From Bacillota bacterium (GTDB lineage Bacteria; Bacillota; UBA4882; UBA8346): DNA of 64,000 nt. The stretch covers positions 62,001-126,000 of the forward strand of contig JAEXDA010000039.1 in NCBI GenBank assembly GCA_023401925.1, written 5' to 3'. Shown in pieces: positions 9,112 to 17,720 of the stretch; position 1 is the first letter of the stretch; each line of letters starts with the position of its first letter. The notes beneath the pieces were generated by a model. It searched no databases, was not told the origin of the DNA, and saw only the letters and a list, made by a program, of their open reading frames with translations. Made by a program: the position numbers and the translations under genes.

Positions 9112-9762
9112 CTATCCGGCGTAGTTGTCATTTACCCACGAAGCCATGGACCGAAAGATGATCCATACCGAGACAGCTCCCGCATCTTCTAGACCAATCG
9201 CATTCTGTCCGAAAGATTTTGCCCGACCGAATTTTGCCACACATTGTTTGGTATATTCTTTTCCAGCTTCCGCCTGTTTAGCTGCCCGGTTGAAGCCCTC
9301 CGCAAGACCGATACCCAAACTTACCGCTTCCTGCAGCCCCCTGACTGCCGGCTCAAAGGCATCAACCATTGTTTTATCACCAATCTGCGCCTTGCCACGT
9401 TTCTTGAGAGCCACCAGCGACCTTTGAAAGATACCCGCAATGCCCTGGAGGTCAATTTCTTTTACCTGTTCAAGCCCAATAATGCCGCTGATGAAAACCG
9501 TCCCGAAAAGCACTCCCGAGGCCCCTCCCATAGTGTCCAGAAGAGTCATGCCGACACAATGAAATACTTCATTAATGGAGCCGAATTCTTTTCCATTAAG
9601 TTCCTTTTGCACTTCCTTAAATCCCAGCGACATACTGGTGCCGTGGTCGCCATCGCCGATTTTCTTGTCAATAACCGTCAAATATTCCTCAGAATCAATC
9701 ATTTGCTGGGCAACATAACCAAACATTTTTTGAAGATCGCTCGCAGTTAAAGAAGCTTTCAA
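9112..9762 (-). CDS. dhaL: DhaL-like ADP/ATP-binding kinase subunit
   Basis: 216 aa all-helical DhaL domain. The Asp residues that chelate the nucleotide magnesium ions are present in KKIGDGDHGTSM (about 34-42), and the nucleotide loop reads GGASGVLFGTVF. The start is TTG, overlapping the TGA stop of the DhaK-like gene (TTGA), so the two are translationally coupled and expected to form one complex. No PTS-type DhaM gene is nearby, so ATP dependence versus PEP-phosphotransferase dependence is undecided. Confidence 0.85.
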   Translation of the reverse strand: MKASLTASDLQKMFGYVAQQMIDSEEYLTVIDKKIGDGDHGTSMSLGFKEVQKELNGKEFGSINEVFHCVGMTLLDTMGGASGVLFGTVFISGIIGLEQVKEIDLQGIAGIFQRSLVALKKRGKAQIGDKTMVDAFEPAVRGLQEAVSLGIGLAEGFNRAAKQAEAGKEYTKQCVAKFGRAKSFGQNAIGLEDAGAVSVWIIFRSMASWVNDNYAG

Positions 9763-10775
9763 TCTATCACCAACCCTTGAAGCGCTTTTTTTCTAAAAAA
9801 AGGTGAATCAGCGGGATAATTATAATAACCTTTCAATTCGTCATCCAATTGAAGCAATGAAATTGAAAATCCACCGGTTCCCTGCGGAGCTAACAGAGTG
9901 TCGATAAACATGTCGTGTATTTTTAGCGACTTTTGATCCAACACCATTTTGATCCTGCGGTTCACAATACAAAGCTCGAGTAAACCGGTAAAACCAAAAC
10001 CGTTAATGAATACTGCTATTTCATCTGTAGCAGCCGGTTTTAAATCACCCAGCAAATAATCCATCATAACATCAACAATCTTATCTGCCGGCATAAGCTT
10101 TGTTTTTAATATTCCGGGTTCTCCATTAAATCCCATGCCGAATTCTATCATCCCCGGTTCCATATCAAACATTGCCTCGCCGGTGGAAGGCAAATATCCG
10201 GGAGAAGTTGTTACGCTAAGCGTCCGAATATTCCGGTTTGCTTTTTGGGTCACCCGTATCAATTCATCCAGAGCAAGACCGGCATCGGCAGCCGCGCCGG
10301 CTATTTTAAGTACTATGGCGACTCCGGCCACACCCCGGCGTTCATCAAATTTTTCAAAAGGGGCGGAAGTTATATCATCACTTACAAACACCGATTGAGT
10401 TCTGATTCCCTCAAGTTGCAACAATTCTCCCGCCAATTCAAAGTTAAGAACATCTCCGGCATGGTTAGTGGCTAAAAAAAGAACTCCCTTTTGATGATTC
10501 ACCGCTTTGGTTACGTTCATAATAGCCTTAGCCGGGGGCGCGGCATAAACATTACCCAAAGCGACTCCATCCGCTAAGCCGTTACCAACATAGCCGATAT
10601 TCCATGGCTCATTGCCGGCACCACCGCCCGTAACAATGGCTACTTTGTTCTTACGTTCTCTCAATACCAATCCGTTAGTGTTTGGAACCTTCTCAAGCAA
10701 CTGCGGATTGGCATATAAATAACCTTCAAGCATTTCACGGATCATGGCATCCGGGGAGTTAATGATTTTATTCAT
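9759..10775 (-). CDS. DhaK-like kinase subunit lacking both active-site histidines
   Basis: About 338 aa DhaK fold. The ATG at 10775 (MNKIINSPDAMIREMLEGYL) matches the family N-terminus; an upstream in-frame start would overlap the DeoR gene. The family motif GGGSGHEP reads GGGAGNEP and the GIHGEPG motif reads GFNGEPG. In E. coli DhaK these two histidines (His56, His218) act as general base and as the residue that covalently holds dihydroxyacetone; here both are Asn. The third catalytic residue, Asp109 in TGD, is retained (HAGDVLNF). A different substrate or mechanism, or a DhaQ-like regulatory role, is possible. Coupled to DhaL. Confidence 0.82.
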   Translation of the reverse strand: MNKIINSPDAMIREMLEGYLYANPQLLEKVPNTNGLVLRERKNKVAIVTGGGAGNEPWNIGYVGNGLADGVALGNVYAAPPAKAIMNVTKAVNHQKGVLFLATNHAGDVLNFELAGELLQLEGIRTQSVFVSDDITSAPFEKFDERRGVAGVAIVLKIAGAAADAGLALDELIRVTQKANRNIRTLSVTTSPGYLPSTGEAMFDMEPGMIEFGMGFNGEPGILKTKLMPADKIVDVMMDYLLGDLKPAATDEIAVFINGFGFTGLLELCIVNRRIKMVLDQKSLKIHDMFIDTLLAPQGTGGFSISLLQLDDELKGYYNYPADSPFFRKKALQGLVID

Positions 10776-10815
10776 TCCTTTATCACCACTCTCTGAATAA
10801 TCTTGACGCAAACTT

Positions 10816-11622
10816 TCATTCTCCGGGCTGGGCAACAATAACGTCTACCCCCAGCTCACGGATTTGTTTAATATAGATTTCTTCCAGATTCCAATCCGTA
10901 ATAACGCGGTCAAGTCCTTCAATAGAGCACACCTTGGCCAGAGATGCCTCGTTAAACTTGCTGTAATCAGCCAACACGATTTTCTCCTTGGCCGATTTCA
11001 ACATGCATTGTTTGACTTGAGCTTCGTATGTATTGGGAGTGGTTATTCCATGTTCAATATCGATACTGTTGGCCCCCAAAAATACTTTATCAAAGAACAG
11101 ACTTTCAATAGCTCTTTCCGCCAGTCCACCGACACAGGATAAAATTCTGTGTCGGACATTCCCGCCGATTAAAATTAAATCGATATCTTCGGCATCCACC
11201 ATTTCAACCGCCAGGTTAATTGCATTGGTAATAATTACAATATTCCGTTTATTGCCATTTTTGATCAGTCTTATCAGTTCTAATGTTGTAGAACCGGCAT
11301 CAAAAAATGCCGTTTCGCCATCTTTGATTTGTTCATAAGCCACTTTGGCAATGGCTCTTTTTTCAGCAGTATTCTTCTTCTCTTTTTCTTTTTCTTCAAA
11401 CTCACGAATGGAAGTGGCTAGACTAACCGCTCCGCCCCGAGTCCTTTTAAGGAATCCATAGCCATCGAGTTCATTTAATATCTTTCGAATTGTTACGTCT
11501 GATACGTTGAATAAGTCGCGAAGTTCCCCTACTGAAACAGACGTTTTTTCTTGAAGAATATCAAGAATAGCTCGCTTTCTTTCTTCAGTAAGAATTTTTG
11601 ACACCTCACTCATAAATTTCAT
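10816..11622 (-). CDS. DeoR-family transcriptional regulator
   Basis: 268 aa. The N-terminal DeoR winged helix (about 10-65: ERKRAILDILQEKTSVSVGE, then LFNVSDVTIRKILNELDGYGFLKRTRGGAV) precedes the sugar-phosphate sensor domain with the IFFDAGSTTLELIR-type loop (here AFFDAGSTTLEL) and LGANSIDIEHGITTP. First gene of the operon, 40 bases before the DhaK-like gene; presumably represses the operon until a phosphorylated intermediate binds. Two ATGs (11622 and 11613) are possible; neither has a strong ribosome site. Confidence 0.88.
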   Translation of the reverse strand: MKFMSEVSKILTEERKRAILDILQEKTSVSVGELRDLFNVSDVTIRKILNELDGYGFLKRTRGGAVSLATSIREFEEKEKEKKNTAEKRAIAKVAYEQIKDGETAFFDAGSTTLELIRLIKNGNKRNIVIITNAINLAVEMVDAEDIDLILIGGNVRHRILSCVGGLAERAIESLFFDKVFLGANSIDIEHGITTPNTYEAQVKQCMLKSAKEKIVLADYSKFNEASLAKVCSIEGLDRVITDWNLEEIYIKQIRELGVDVIVAQPGE

Positions 11623-11632
11623 TTACAACCAT

Positions 11633-11661
11633 ATATTATATTGTTTCATTTCAAATGTCAA
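11633..11661 (-). promoter_or_regulatory. Sigma-70-type promoter of the DeoR operon
   Basis: Minus strand TTGACA (11656-11661), 17 bases, then TAATAT (11633-11638); a TATAAT also fits with 15-base spacing. It lies just upstream of the DeoR start and is the only consensus promoter before this operon. Confidence 0.7.
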
Positions 11662-11681
11662 GTTTATAATCCTATTTCCAA

Positions 11682-11712
11682 AACTTTTCGATTATATTTC
11701 GTAACTTTTCGA
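11682..11712. promoter_or_regulatory. Tandem operator-like repeats upstream of the DeoR operon
   Basis: AACTTTTCGA occurs at 11682-11691 and again at 11703-11712, exactly 21 bases apart (two helical turns). The second copy lies in TTTCGTAACTTTTCGAAA. Phased direct repeats near the promoter are typical of DeoR-family operators. The rest of 11713-11962 holds no gene that could be recognised. Confidence 0.5.
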
Positions 11713-11962
11713 AATTATTTTCCACTCTTCTTCATTGACCCGATCTCTGAGTTTAGCAGTCAGAAACGATAGTTATTTGAAATATTTTTCTAAAATTGGA
11801 TATCCGTAAGTCATCCAGAGGGTTATTTGACTGAAACCAACTTCCGCATTGTTTTATTAAATTTCGTTTGAAATCATTCGTAACTTCAAATGCTATTAGA
11901 AATTATCCGTTGAAAAATCCGGAGGTGATTTTTTTAATAAACCGGAGAACAGCTTGAGGCAA

Positions 11963-12000
11963 TAAAAAACGCCATGACAGTCGTAACTCCGTCTGGCGCT
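11963..12000 (-). terminator. Terminator after desulfoferrodoxin
   Basis: Minus-strand hairpin GCGCCA-GAC ... GTC-A-TGGCGT (plus 11969-12000) followed by TTTTTT (11963-11968). It ends the transketolase/encapsulin/desulfoferrodoxin gene run. Confidence 0.85.
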
Positions 12001-12053
12001 TTCATATTTTTGTTATTAAACTTAAAATCCAACGATTGACTCACTATCAGATC

Positions 12054-12434
12054 TTACGCTTCATTTTTCCAAAGCCCATGCACATTGCAATATTCCCGGG
12101 CGGTTACCGTTTGGGCATTAATGCAGAAAACAGCTTCCGGTGCCTCGCCCGGATTTAGAAATTGGCGATAGGATTTACCGTCGGCGATAAGCTCAATCCA
12201 TTCAATATAATGTTTTTCTTCCATAGGATGGGCAACGCTTCCCACTGTGACTTTGTACCCAGTTTCAGTTTTCTCTATAACCGGAACATGCTTTTCCTTA
12301 GAGGCATCCACCGAATTCTCGGCAACCAACGCCATCGGTTCCCCGCAACAGATCAGCTGTCCGCCGCCTCCGTGAACCACTTCAACCATATTCCCGCAAT
12401 GGGGACATTTGTATATATCTAGTTTTGCAGCCAT
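12054..12434 (-). CDS. dfx: Desulfoferrodoxin (superoxide reductase)
   Basis: 126 aa, two iron centres. Residues 1-36 form a desulforedoxin domain with the FeS4 ligands CPHCG and CCGEPM. The C-terminal superoxide-reductase domain has the His ligands in KHVPVIE and HPMEEKHYIEW and the Cys/His pair in YCNVHGLWK. Reduces superoxide to peroxide without releasing oxygen, a hallmark of strict anaerobes. AGGAGG lies upstream of the ATG. It follows encapsulin, suggesting a joint oxygen/iron stress function. Confidence 0.96.
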   Translation of the reverse strand: MAAKLDIYKCPHCGNMVEVVHGGGGQLICCGEPMALVAENSVDASKEKHVPVIEKTETGYKVTVGSVAHPMEEKHYIEWIELIADGKSYRQFLNPGEAPEAVFCINAQTVTAREYCNVHGLWKNEA

Positions 12435-12505
12435 TTTGAACTCCTCCTTAAATTTATTTGGGAATTTTAATTATATTTAGTAAAGTCTTAAAGCGATATG
12501 GCGAG

Positions 12506-13342
12506 CTATTCCATCACCACTACGGCATCCTTCCTCTTCAACCGCAAAAGAGCTGTTTCTAAAACACGCAATTCATGATTTAATTTTTCAGGCCCTAAAT
12601 AAGCGGTAACCATATCCTGGCCGATAACCAGATCCATATTTTGAGGTTCCGGGCAAACAAGTACGGCCTTGTTCGAACCAAGCACCGATGTCTGAAATAA
12701 ATTGCCGCCCACTAATTCTTTGACCCGGTCGATTTCCAGAACCCCGGTTTTGGGTTGGATTCGCTGCATCTGCATAAAAAGGTCAGGACTTACGGCTAGT
12801 GCTACTTTTCCGGTCAACCCGCGATCTTGAAAAAATTTTATAGCAGCGGCAACATCTTGAAATGGACTCTCCCCTTCCAGCCAGTTCTTCTTTTCAAGAT
12901 GTTCTACATCGGAAGCATTCACAAGTCCTTCGAACCCTAGTTCCTTATTTCCCCAGAAAATCAAGGTATCTTCCTTCTTGGAACAAACTGCGGCTGCACC
13001 AGCCAGCGGAGAAAGATCCAAAGGCAATCCGAATTGCCTGCCGTTTTCCAAGTCCCGCCAGGAAATGGTACAATCTTGAAAGATCATCGGTATTTCTGCG
13101 AATTTTCTGGCATTCACTTTAAATGAGGCATATTCCCCATCACCAAAGAAACTGGTTTCTCCCGGAGGAATTTCACCATATTCATCAAGGGGTATACTCT
13201 GTACGCCCGCTCCCAAAGGGCCGTAAATATTTAGAAACTTTCTTCCTACCAAAGTCTGCCGGGCCGTTTTTATTACCATTTCATCCATATGATTCCACTG
13301 TTCGCTCGAAAACGGAGAATCATCTCTTAATAAAAACTCCAT
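12506..13342 (-). CDS. enc: Encapsulin nanocompartment shell protein (family 1)
   Basis: 278 aa HK97-fold shell protein that self-assembles into a protein cage. The N-terminus (MEFLLRDDSPFSSEQWNHMD) with ARQTLVGRKFLNIYGPLG, the central FGLPLDLSPLAGAA and the C-terminal DMVTAYLGPEKLNHELRVLET fit family 1 encapsulins. AGGAGG lies 7-8 bases before the ATG. The gene immediately upstream encodes the ferritin-like cargo with a matching C-terminal docking peptide, 19 bases away, so this is an iron-storage compartment. Confidence 0.95.
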   Translation of the reverse strand: MEFLLRDDSPFSSEQWNHMDEMVIKTARQTLVGRKFLNIYGPLGAGVQSIPLDEYGEIPPGETSFFGDGEYASFKVNARKFAEIPMIFQDCTISWRDLENGRQFGLPLDLSPLAGAAAVCSKKEDTLIFWGNKELGFEGLVNASDVEHLEKKNWLEGESPFQDVAAAIKFFQDRGLTGKVALAVSPDLFMQMQRIQPKTGVLEIDRVKELVGGNLFQTSVLGSNKAVLVCPEPQNMDLVIGQDMVTAYLGPEKLNHELRVLETALLRLKRKDAVVVME

Positions 13343-13361
13343 CGTCCTTTACCTCCTTTAT

Positions 13362-13736
13362 TTATTTTCCTACTAAACTGCCAACCGTGCTTGCGTTGAT
13401 TGCCTTTTTTTCGGAGTCAATTGTAATATGATTGGTAATTCCTAACTCTTCAAGCATTTCTTTGACCTCTCCCTCTCCACTTGCGAAATGAGCTGCTTCC
13501 TCAGGATCTAAAGCTCGTAGCAGGGTCATTAATTCCCCGACATGAGCTTTTTCTTCGTCGCGGATGTCGGCGATTACTTTTTTGGCAAGCTGATCGTCCG
13601 TAGCCTGTACATGGGCATCATAGACGTAGATCGCCTCCAATTCCCCGGCGATATCCAGACGGATCGCTTGTATCAATTCTTCCTTAGACATTTTTCGATT
13701 CACATTTCCCTGAAAAGGGTTTGCAAAATTCGGCAT
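13362..13736 (-). CDS. Encapsulated ferritin-like protein (EncFtn)
   Basis: 124 aa. A ferritin-like helix pair carries the ferroxidase residues in IAGELEAIYVYDAHVQA and IRDEEKAHVGELMTLL (Glu and EExxH). EncFtn proteins oxidise ferrous iron as a decamer only inside an encapsulin shell. The C-terminal tail ends STVGSLVGK, the TVGSL-type docking peptide that loads cargo into family 1 encapsulins. GAGGAG precedes the ATG. Transcribed just before the shell gene. Confidence 0.94.
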   Translation of the reverse strand: MPNFANPFQGNVNRKMSKEELIQAIRLDIAGELEAIYVYDAHVQATDDQLAKKVIADIRDEEKAHVGELMTLLRALDPEEAAHFASGEGEVKEMLEELGITNHITIDSEKKAINASTVGSLVGK

Positions 13737-13774
13737 TTTTCAATCTCCTCTCTAAATACGATCATGATAATAAA

Positions 13775-15775
13775 TTACTTGCTTTCCTTACAATACAACA
13801 AATTTATTGCTTTTTCAACAATATTGGCTACCGTGAATCCATATGCTTCAAAAACGATTTCTCCTGGGGCTGATGCTCCAAATTGGTCCATAGCGACAAT
13901 CCCGCCATCGATACCGATATATTTATGCCAGCCGAAACCTGTTCCTGCTTCGATTGCCAAGCGTTTATGTACATTCTTGGGAAAAACACTTTGCCGATAC
14001 TGTTCATCCTGGGATTCAAATGCTTCCCAACAGGGCATACTCACGACCCGAACATCGACTCCCTTATCCCTCAGTATCTTCCCCGACTGGAGGGCCAATT
14101 GTACTTCCGAACCTGATGCAATTAAAATCAAATCGGGAACGGGCTTTTCAGAATCCATGACGATATATGCCCCTTTACAGGCGTCCATACCGGTGCCTTC
14201 TATCGCAGGAACATTTTGCCGGGTCAAGACCAAAACCGTTGGCCCCTGGTTGGTCAGAGCCATATGCCAAGCCGCAGCTGTCTCTCTAGCATCTGCCGGC
14301 CTGACTACGGTCATATTGGGAATAGCTCTTAAACCGGCAATTTGTTCTACAGGTTGATGGGTTGGTCCGTCTTCACCGACCCCGATACTGTCGTGGGTCA
14401 AAATATAAATTACCGGCAATTCCATGAGTGCGGAGAGTCTCATAGCGCCCTTCATGTAGTCGGAAAACACCAGGAAAGTAGAACAATACACTATTAAACC
14501 GCCATGAAGCGCAATCCCGTTTCCAATTGCCGCCATGGCATGTTCCCTGATTCCAAAGTGCAAGTTGGCTCCAAAACGGTTATCCCGGGAAAAATCCCTC
14601 TTTTCAGTAAGCCTAGTCTTGGTAGATGGAGCCAAATCAGCGGCGCCCCCAAATAAATTGGGGTAGTCACTGGCTATGCGGTTCATAATTTCTCCCGAAG
14701 CGCTTCTGGTAGCCTTCACCTGATCGGAAAAATCAAAGGAGGTTAATGTTTTTCGAAGTTTTCTTTCATCAACTTCCCCGAACCATATTTCCCACTCACT
14801 GGCCAGGACCGGAAACTCCAAACAATATTTTCCAAATAATTCCTGCCATGCGTTTTGGAGCAAGGACCCTTTTTGACAGTAGGCCATCCGATTGGCTATA
14901 AGTTCATCGGGAACCCAAAACGCTTCAAACCCTGCCCAGCCGCAATTCTCTCTCAACATCTTGAGTGCATCTGTACCCAATGGTTCTCCATGGGCCGCCG
15001 CTGTTCCCTGTTTCGGAGGAGCGCCATCGGCGATCTGGGTGGTGACAATAATCAATGTCGGCTTAGAGCGCTCGCCTTTGGCTGTTTGAATTGCCTCATC
15101 GATTGCTTGAAGGTTTTTACCATCGGCAACTTTCAGAACCTGCCATTTGTAAGCTTCAAAACGTTTCCCAACATCTTCACCGAAAGCAATCTGTGTATCC
15201 CCTTCAATGGTGATCCCATTGGAATCATAAAAAACGATCAGTTTGCCGAGGCCTAAGGTTCCTGCAAGTGAAGCAGCTTCAGAGGTAATCCCTTCCATCA
15301 TGCAACCGTCGCCCGAAAGAACATAAGTATAATGATCGATTAAGTTGTAACCGGGACGATTGAACTCCGCCGCCAAATATTCTTCGGCAATAGCCATCCC
15401 CACTGCATTTGCCAATCCTTGGCCCAAAGGTCCGGTAGTTGCTTCCACCCCTGGAGTGTGCTTATACTCAGGATGCCCTGGTGTTTTGCTACCCCTTTGT
15501 CTAAAACTGCGAAGGTCGTCAATGGAGAGTTCAAAACCGAAAGCAAATAAAAGTGTGTAGAGTAAGATGGAAGCGTGACCTGCCGAAAGGACAAAACGAT
15601 CCCGATTAATCCAGTCCGGATGACTTGGATTAAACCGCAAGTGGTTTTTCCATAGTTCATAGATGAAAGGAGCCGATCCTAACGGCATTCCCGGATGTCC
15701 GGATTTCGCTTTTTCAACAGCTTCAGCGGATAAAATTTTTAATGCATTGATTATCATTTCATCGGAATCTACCAT
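13775..15775 (-). CDS. tkt: Transketolase
   Basis: 666 aa full-length thiamine-diphosphate enzyme of the pentose phosphate pathway. Features in order: substrate His in AKSGHPGMPLG, cofactor-binding GHASILLYTLL, GPLGQGLANAVGMA, the GDGCMMEGITSEAASLAG thiamine motif, pyrimidine-domain EHAMAAIGNGIALHGG and C-terminal TGFGWHKYIG. AAGGAG lies upstream of the ATG. It precedes the encapsulin cargo gene by 38 bases, so pentose-phosphate flux (NADPH/precursors) and iron/oxygen defence may share a transcript. Confidence 0.96.
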   Translation of the reverse strand: MVDSDEMIINALKILSAEAVEKAKSGHPGMPLGSAPFIYELWKNHLRFNPSHPDWINRDRFVLSAGHASILLYTLLFAFGFELSIDDLRSFRQRGSKTPGHPEYKHTPGVEATTGPLGQGLANAVGMAIAEEYLAAEFNRPGYNLIDHYTYVLSGDGCMMEGITSEAASLAGTLGLGKLIVFYDSNGITIEGDTQIAFGEDVGKRFEAYKWQVLKVADGKNLQAIDEAIQTAKGERSKPTLIIVTTQIADGAPPKQGTAAAHGEPLGTDALKMLRENCGWAGFEAFWVPDELIANRMAYCQKGSLLQNAWQELFGKYCLEFPVLASEWEIWFGEVDERKLRKTLTSFDFSDQVKATRSASGEIMNRIASDYPNLFGGAADLAPSTKTRLTEKRDFSRDNRFGANLHFGIREHAMAAIGNGIALHGGLIVYCSTFLVFSDYMKGAMRLSALMELPVIYILTHDSIGVGEDGPTHQPVEQIAGLRAIPNMTVVRPADARETAAAWHMALTNQGPTVLVLTRQNVPAIEGTGMDACKGAYIVMDSEKPVPDLILIASGSEVQLALQSGKILRDKGVDVRVVSMPCWEAFESQDEQYRQSVFPKNVHKRLAIEAGTGFGWHKYIGIDGGIVAMDQFGASAPGEIVFEAYGFTVANIVEKAINLLYCKESK

Positions 15776-15856
15776 CGTAATCTCCTTTCGTAAAGCGTTC
15801 CAAAAAATACTTTGCCAAATTACTAAAAAAACCAGCTAAATTCGGTAATAGGCGCC

Positions 15857-16468
15857 TTATAATTCCTTGACGATTTCAGAGTAACTTTTACGTTTCTGTC
15901 TGGGGTACAAGGTTTTGGATTCATCAAAATACCCTAAGGCAATCAACATCACTACTGTTTTGTTTTCATCCAAACCGAACTCTTTCCTGATTCCCTCAAA
16001 ATCAACCCCGCTCATCGGATGGGAATCAATGCCAAAGTCCTTGGCAACATACATAATGGACATTGCCAGCAAAGCCGCGTTGCTTTCAGCAAATTTAATC
16101 CGGCGTTCCTCCGAAGAACCATATAAGGCCGCTGCATACTGCTGGGCATTTTCCAGCGCTTCTTTGTCAAGCATGACTTTTAAATTATCCCAAGCCGGAT
16201 TAACCGCTTCGTACCCATTCAAATCTCCAACAATGATCAAAGTTACCGGCGCTTCTTTGATTTTTGGCTGATTGCCGGTGAGCGGAAAAAGTCTCTCTTT
16301 CGCTTCCGCCGATTTCACCGCAATAATTTCCCAAGGTTGCAAATTAAATGCCGATGGAGCCAGCGTAGCCAAATTAATTACATCCTTTAAAACATCTTCC
16401 CCGATTTTATGCTCAGGCTTAAAAAAATTCACGGAACGTCTTTCGGTAACAACTTTATTAAAATCCAT
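15857..16468 (-). CDS. Nitroreductase-family flavoprotein
   Basis: 203 aa FMN-dependent NAD(P)H oxidoreductase. The N-terminal VVTERRSVNFF FMN-phosphate motif is followed by LAPSAFNLQPWEIIAV and the C-terminal KTVVMLIALGYFDESKTLYPRQKRK region. Single-domain, homodimeric type. Physiological substrate unknown. The gene lies between a ferritin-like gene and transketolase and may take part in redox defence. Confidence 0.9.
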   Translation of the reverse strand: MDFNKVVTERRSVNFFKPEHKIGEDVLKDVINLATLAPSAFNLQPWEIIAVKSAEAKERLFPLTGNQPKIKEAPVTLIIVGDLNGYEAVNPAWDNLKVMLDKEALENAQQYAAALYGSSEERRIKFAESNAALLAMSIMYVAKDFGIDSHPMSGVDFEGIRKEFGLDENKTVVMLIALGYFDESKTLYPRQKRKSYSEIVKEL

Positions 16469-16591
16469 GATTATTCCCTCTTTTCAATTTCAATATTCTT
16501 CAAAATGGATAAATTCACCGTTCCAGCCTAGGTCATTGGTTGTAAATCCTGTTGATATGACTCAAGCTGACCCGGATCCTGGTTTTTAGGC

Positions 16592-16826
16592 TCATCCTTC
16601 GCAAGCATTTTCCCAGAAATATTGTCGGCTTTTTTCAAAATCGCCGTCTCCGTCACCGGTTTCGACAATACTGTATATTTTTAAAATGGAGATAATGAGC
16701 CGCTTCTTCCTCCCCCAGCCGGTTGTGAATTTGCCTAAAACCTGGATTATTAGTGTTTCCGGCCAATCCACGGTGGAAGATTTCACCGCCCAGTTCCATT
16801 TTCATTGCAATTTCCAAGGCATCCAT
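16592..16826 (-). pseudogene. Small rubrerythrin/ferritin-like protein, frameshifted
   Basis: From the ATG at 16826 (GGAGGG 8 bases upstream) the frame reads MDALEIAMKMELGGEIFHRG, then NPGFRQIHNRLGEEEAAHYLHFKN, and soon stops. This is the first helix pair of a ferritin-like/rubrerythrin domain, with Glu and EExxH iron ligands. A one-base shift in the A-run near plus 16680 continues into IYSIVETGDGDGDFEKSRQY and ends at 16592. Together they give about 77 residues. The break in a homopolymer suggests either a fresh mutation or a sequencing error. Lies between the nitroreductase and KorB. Confidence 0.62.
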
Positions 16827-16872
16827 CGCATAATCCCTCCCTTCCTTACGTGTTTCTATGATTGAAAAGTTA

Positions 16873-17715
16873 TTATCTTGCCGATATCCATTTTTTTATC
16901 CGATTCATATCGGCTTCCCTTTGATAGAGCGGCTTATCATTTCCCTGATAGAGTCCCAAATTATCTTCAAAGGTTTTTTTGGGATGAATATAGAAAACTC
17001 CCAAAGGCAAGTTCTCAGTTTCAATAGCTTTGGAGAAGGCGGCAACCCGGTTATGGGGGTCATGAGTTTCATCCAGATAATAGGTATGTTCTTTAAACCA
17101 TTGATATGTATTATGTTTATTAAATGAAACACATGGCTGCAAAACATCAACCAAGGCATAACCCCGGTGTAAGATCGCTTTTTTGAAGATTTCTTTGGTC
17201 TGAGCTGGATCGCCCATAAAAGCCCGGGCCACAAAAGATGCGTCCAAGCCAAGAGCTACCGCCATCGGATTAAAAGGTTCATGGGTAACTCCATTAATTT
17301 GGATTGGTGTTTGAAAACCTTGACCACTGGTAGGAGAAGCTTGGCCCTTGGTTAATCCATACACCATATTATTATGGACAATATTGGTGATATCCGGGTT
17401 GCGGCGGATGGTATGAAGAAAATGGTTACCCCCTTCACCGTACATATCGCCTTCGCCGCTCTCGGCAATCACTGTTAATCCCGGATTTACCGCTTTGATT
17501 GCAGTCGCCGGCGGTAGAGCCCTCCCGTGCAATCCATTAAAAAAATTACATTGTAAATAGTGAGGTATTTTGGCAGCCTGGCCGATTCCAGAAACCATCA
17601 CCAAATTTTCAGGTTGGACATCGAGCTCCGTCAGGGCCTGTTTTAAAATATTCAAAATTCCGAAATTCCCGCATCCGGGACACCAACTGATATCGGCTGA
17701 ATCTTTAGTATTCAT
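16873..17715 (-). CDS. korB: 2-oxoacid:ferredoxin oxidoreductase, beta subunit
   Basis: About 280 aa thiamine-diphosphate subunit. The start MNTKDSADISWCPGCGNFGI (ATG 17715, AGGAG upstream) holds the CPGCG motif. GEGDMYGEGGNHFLHTIRRN and HNNMVYGLTKGQASPT form the thiamine/Mg site (GDGD-type) and follow the 2-oxoglutarate/2-oxoisovalerate oxidoreductase pattern. Works with KorA to convert a 2-oxoacid, CoA and ferredoxin to acyl-CoA, CO2 and reduced ferredoxin. Gap to korA is 5 bases. Confidence 0.92.
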   Translation of the reverse strand: MNTKDSADISWCPGCGNFGILNILKQALTELDVQPENLVMVSGIGQAAKIPHYLQCNFFNGLHGRALPPATAIKAVNPGLTVIAESGEGDMYGEGGNHFLHTIRRNPDITNIVHNNMVYGLTKGQASPTSGQGFQTPIQINGVTHEPFNPMAVALGLDASFVARAFMGDPAQTKEIFKKAILHRGYALVDVLQPCVSFNKHNTYQWFKEHTYYLDETHDPHNRVAAFSKAIETENLPLGVFYIHPKKTFEDNLGLYQGNDKPLYQREADMNRIKKWISAR

Positions 17716-17720
17716 CTTTT

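Noticed and set aside
15824..15845. Terminator after the nitroreductase
   Set aside because: ACCAGCTAAA matches half of the terminator at 3457, but the opposite arm is missing.
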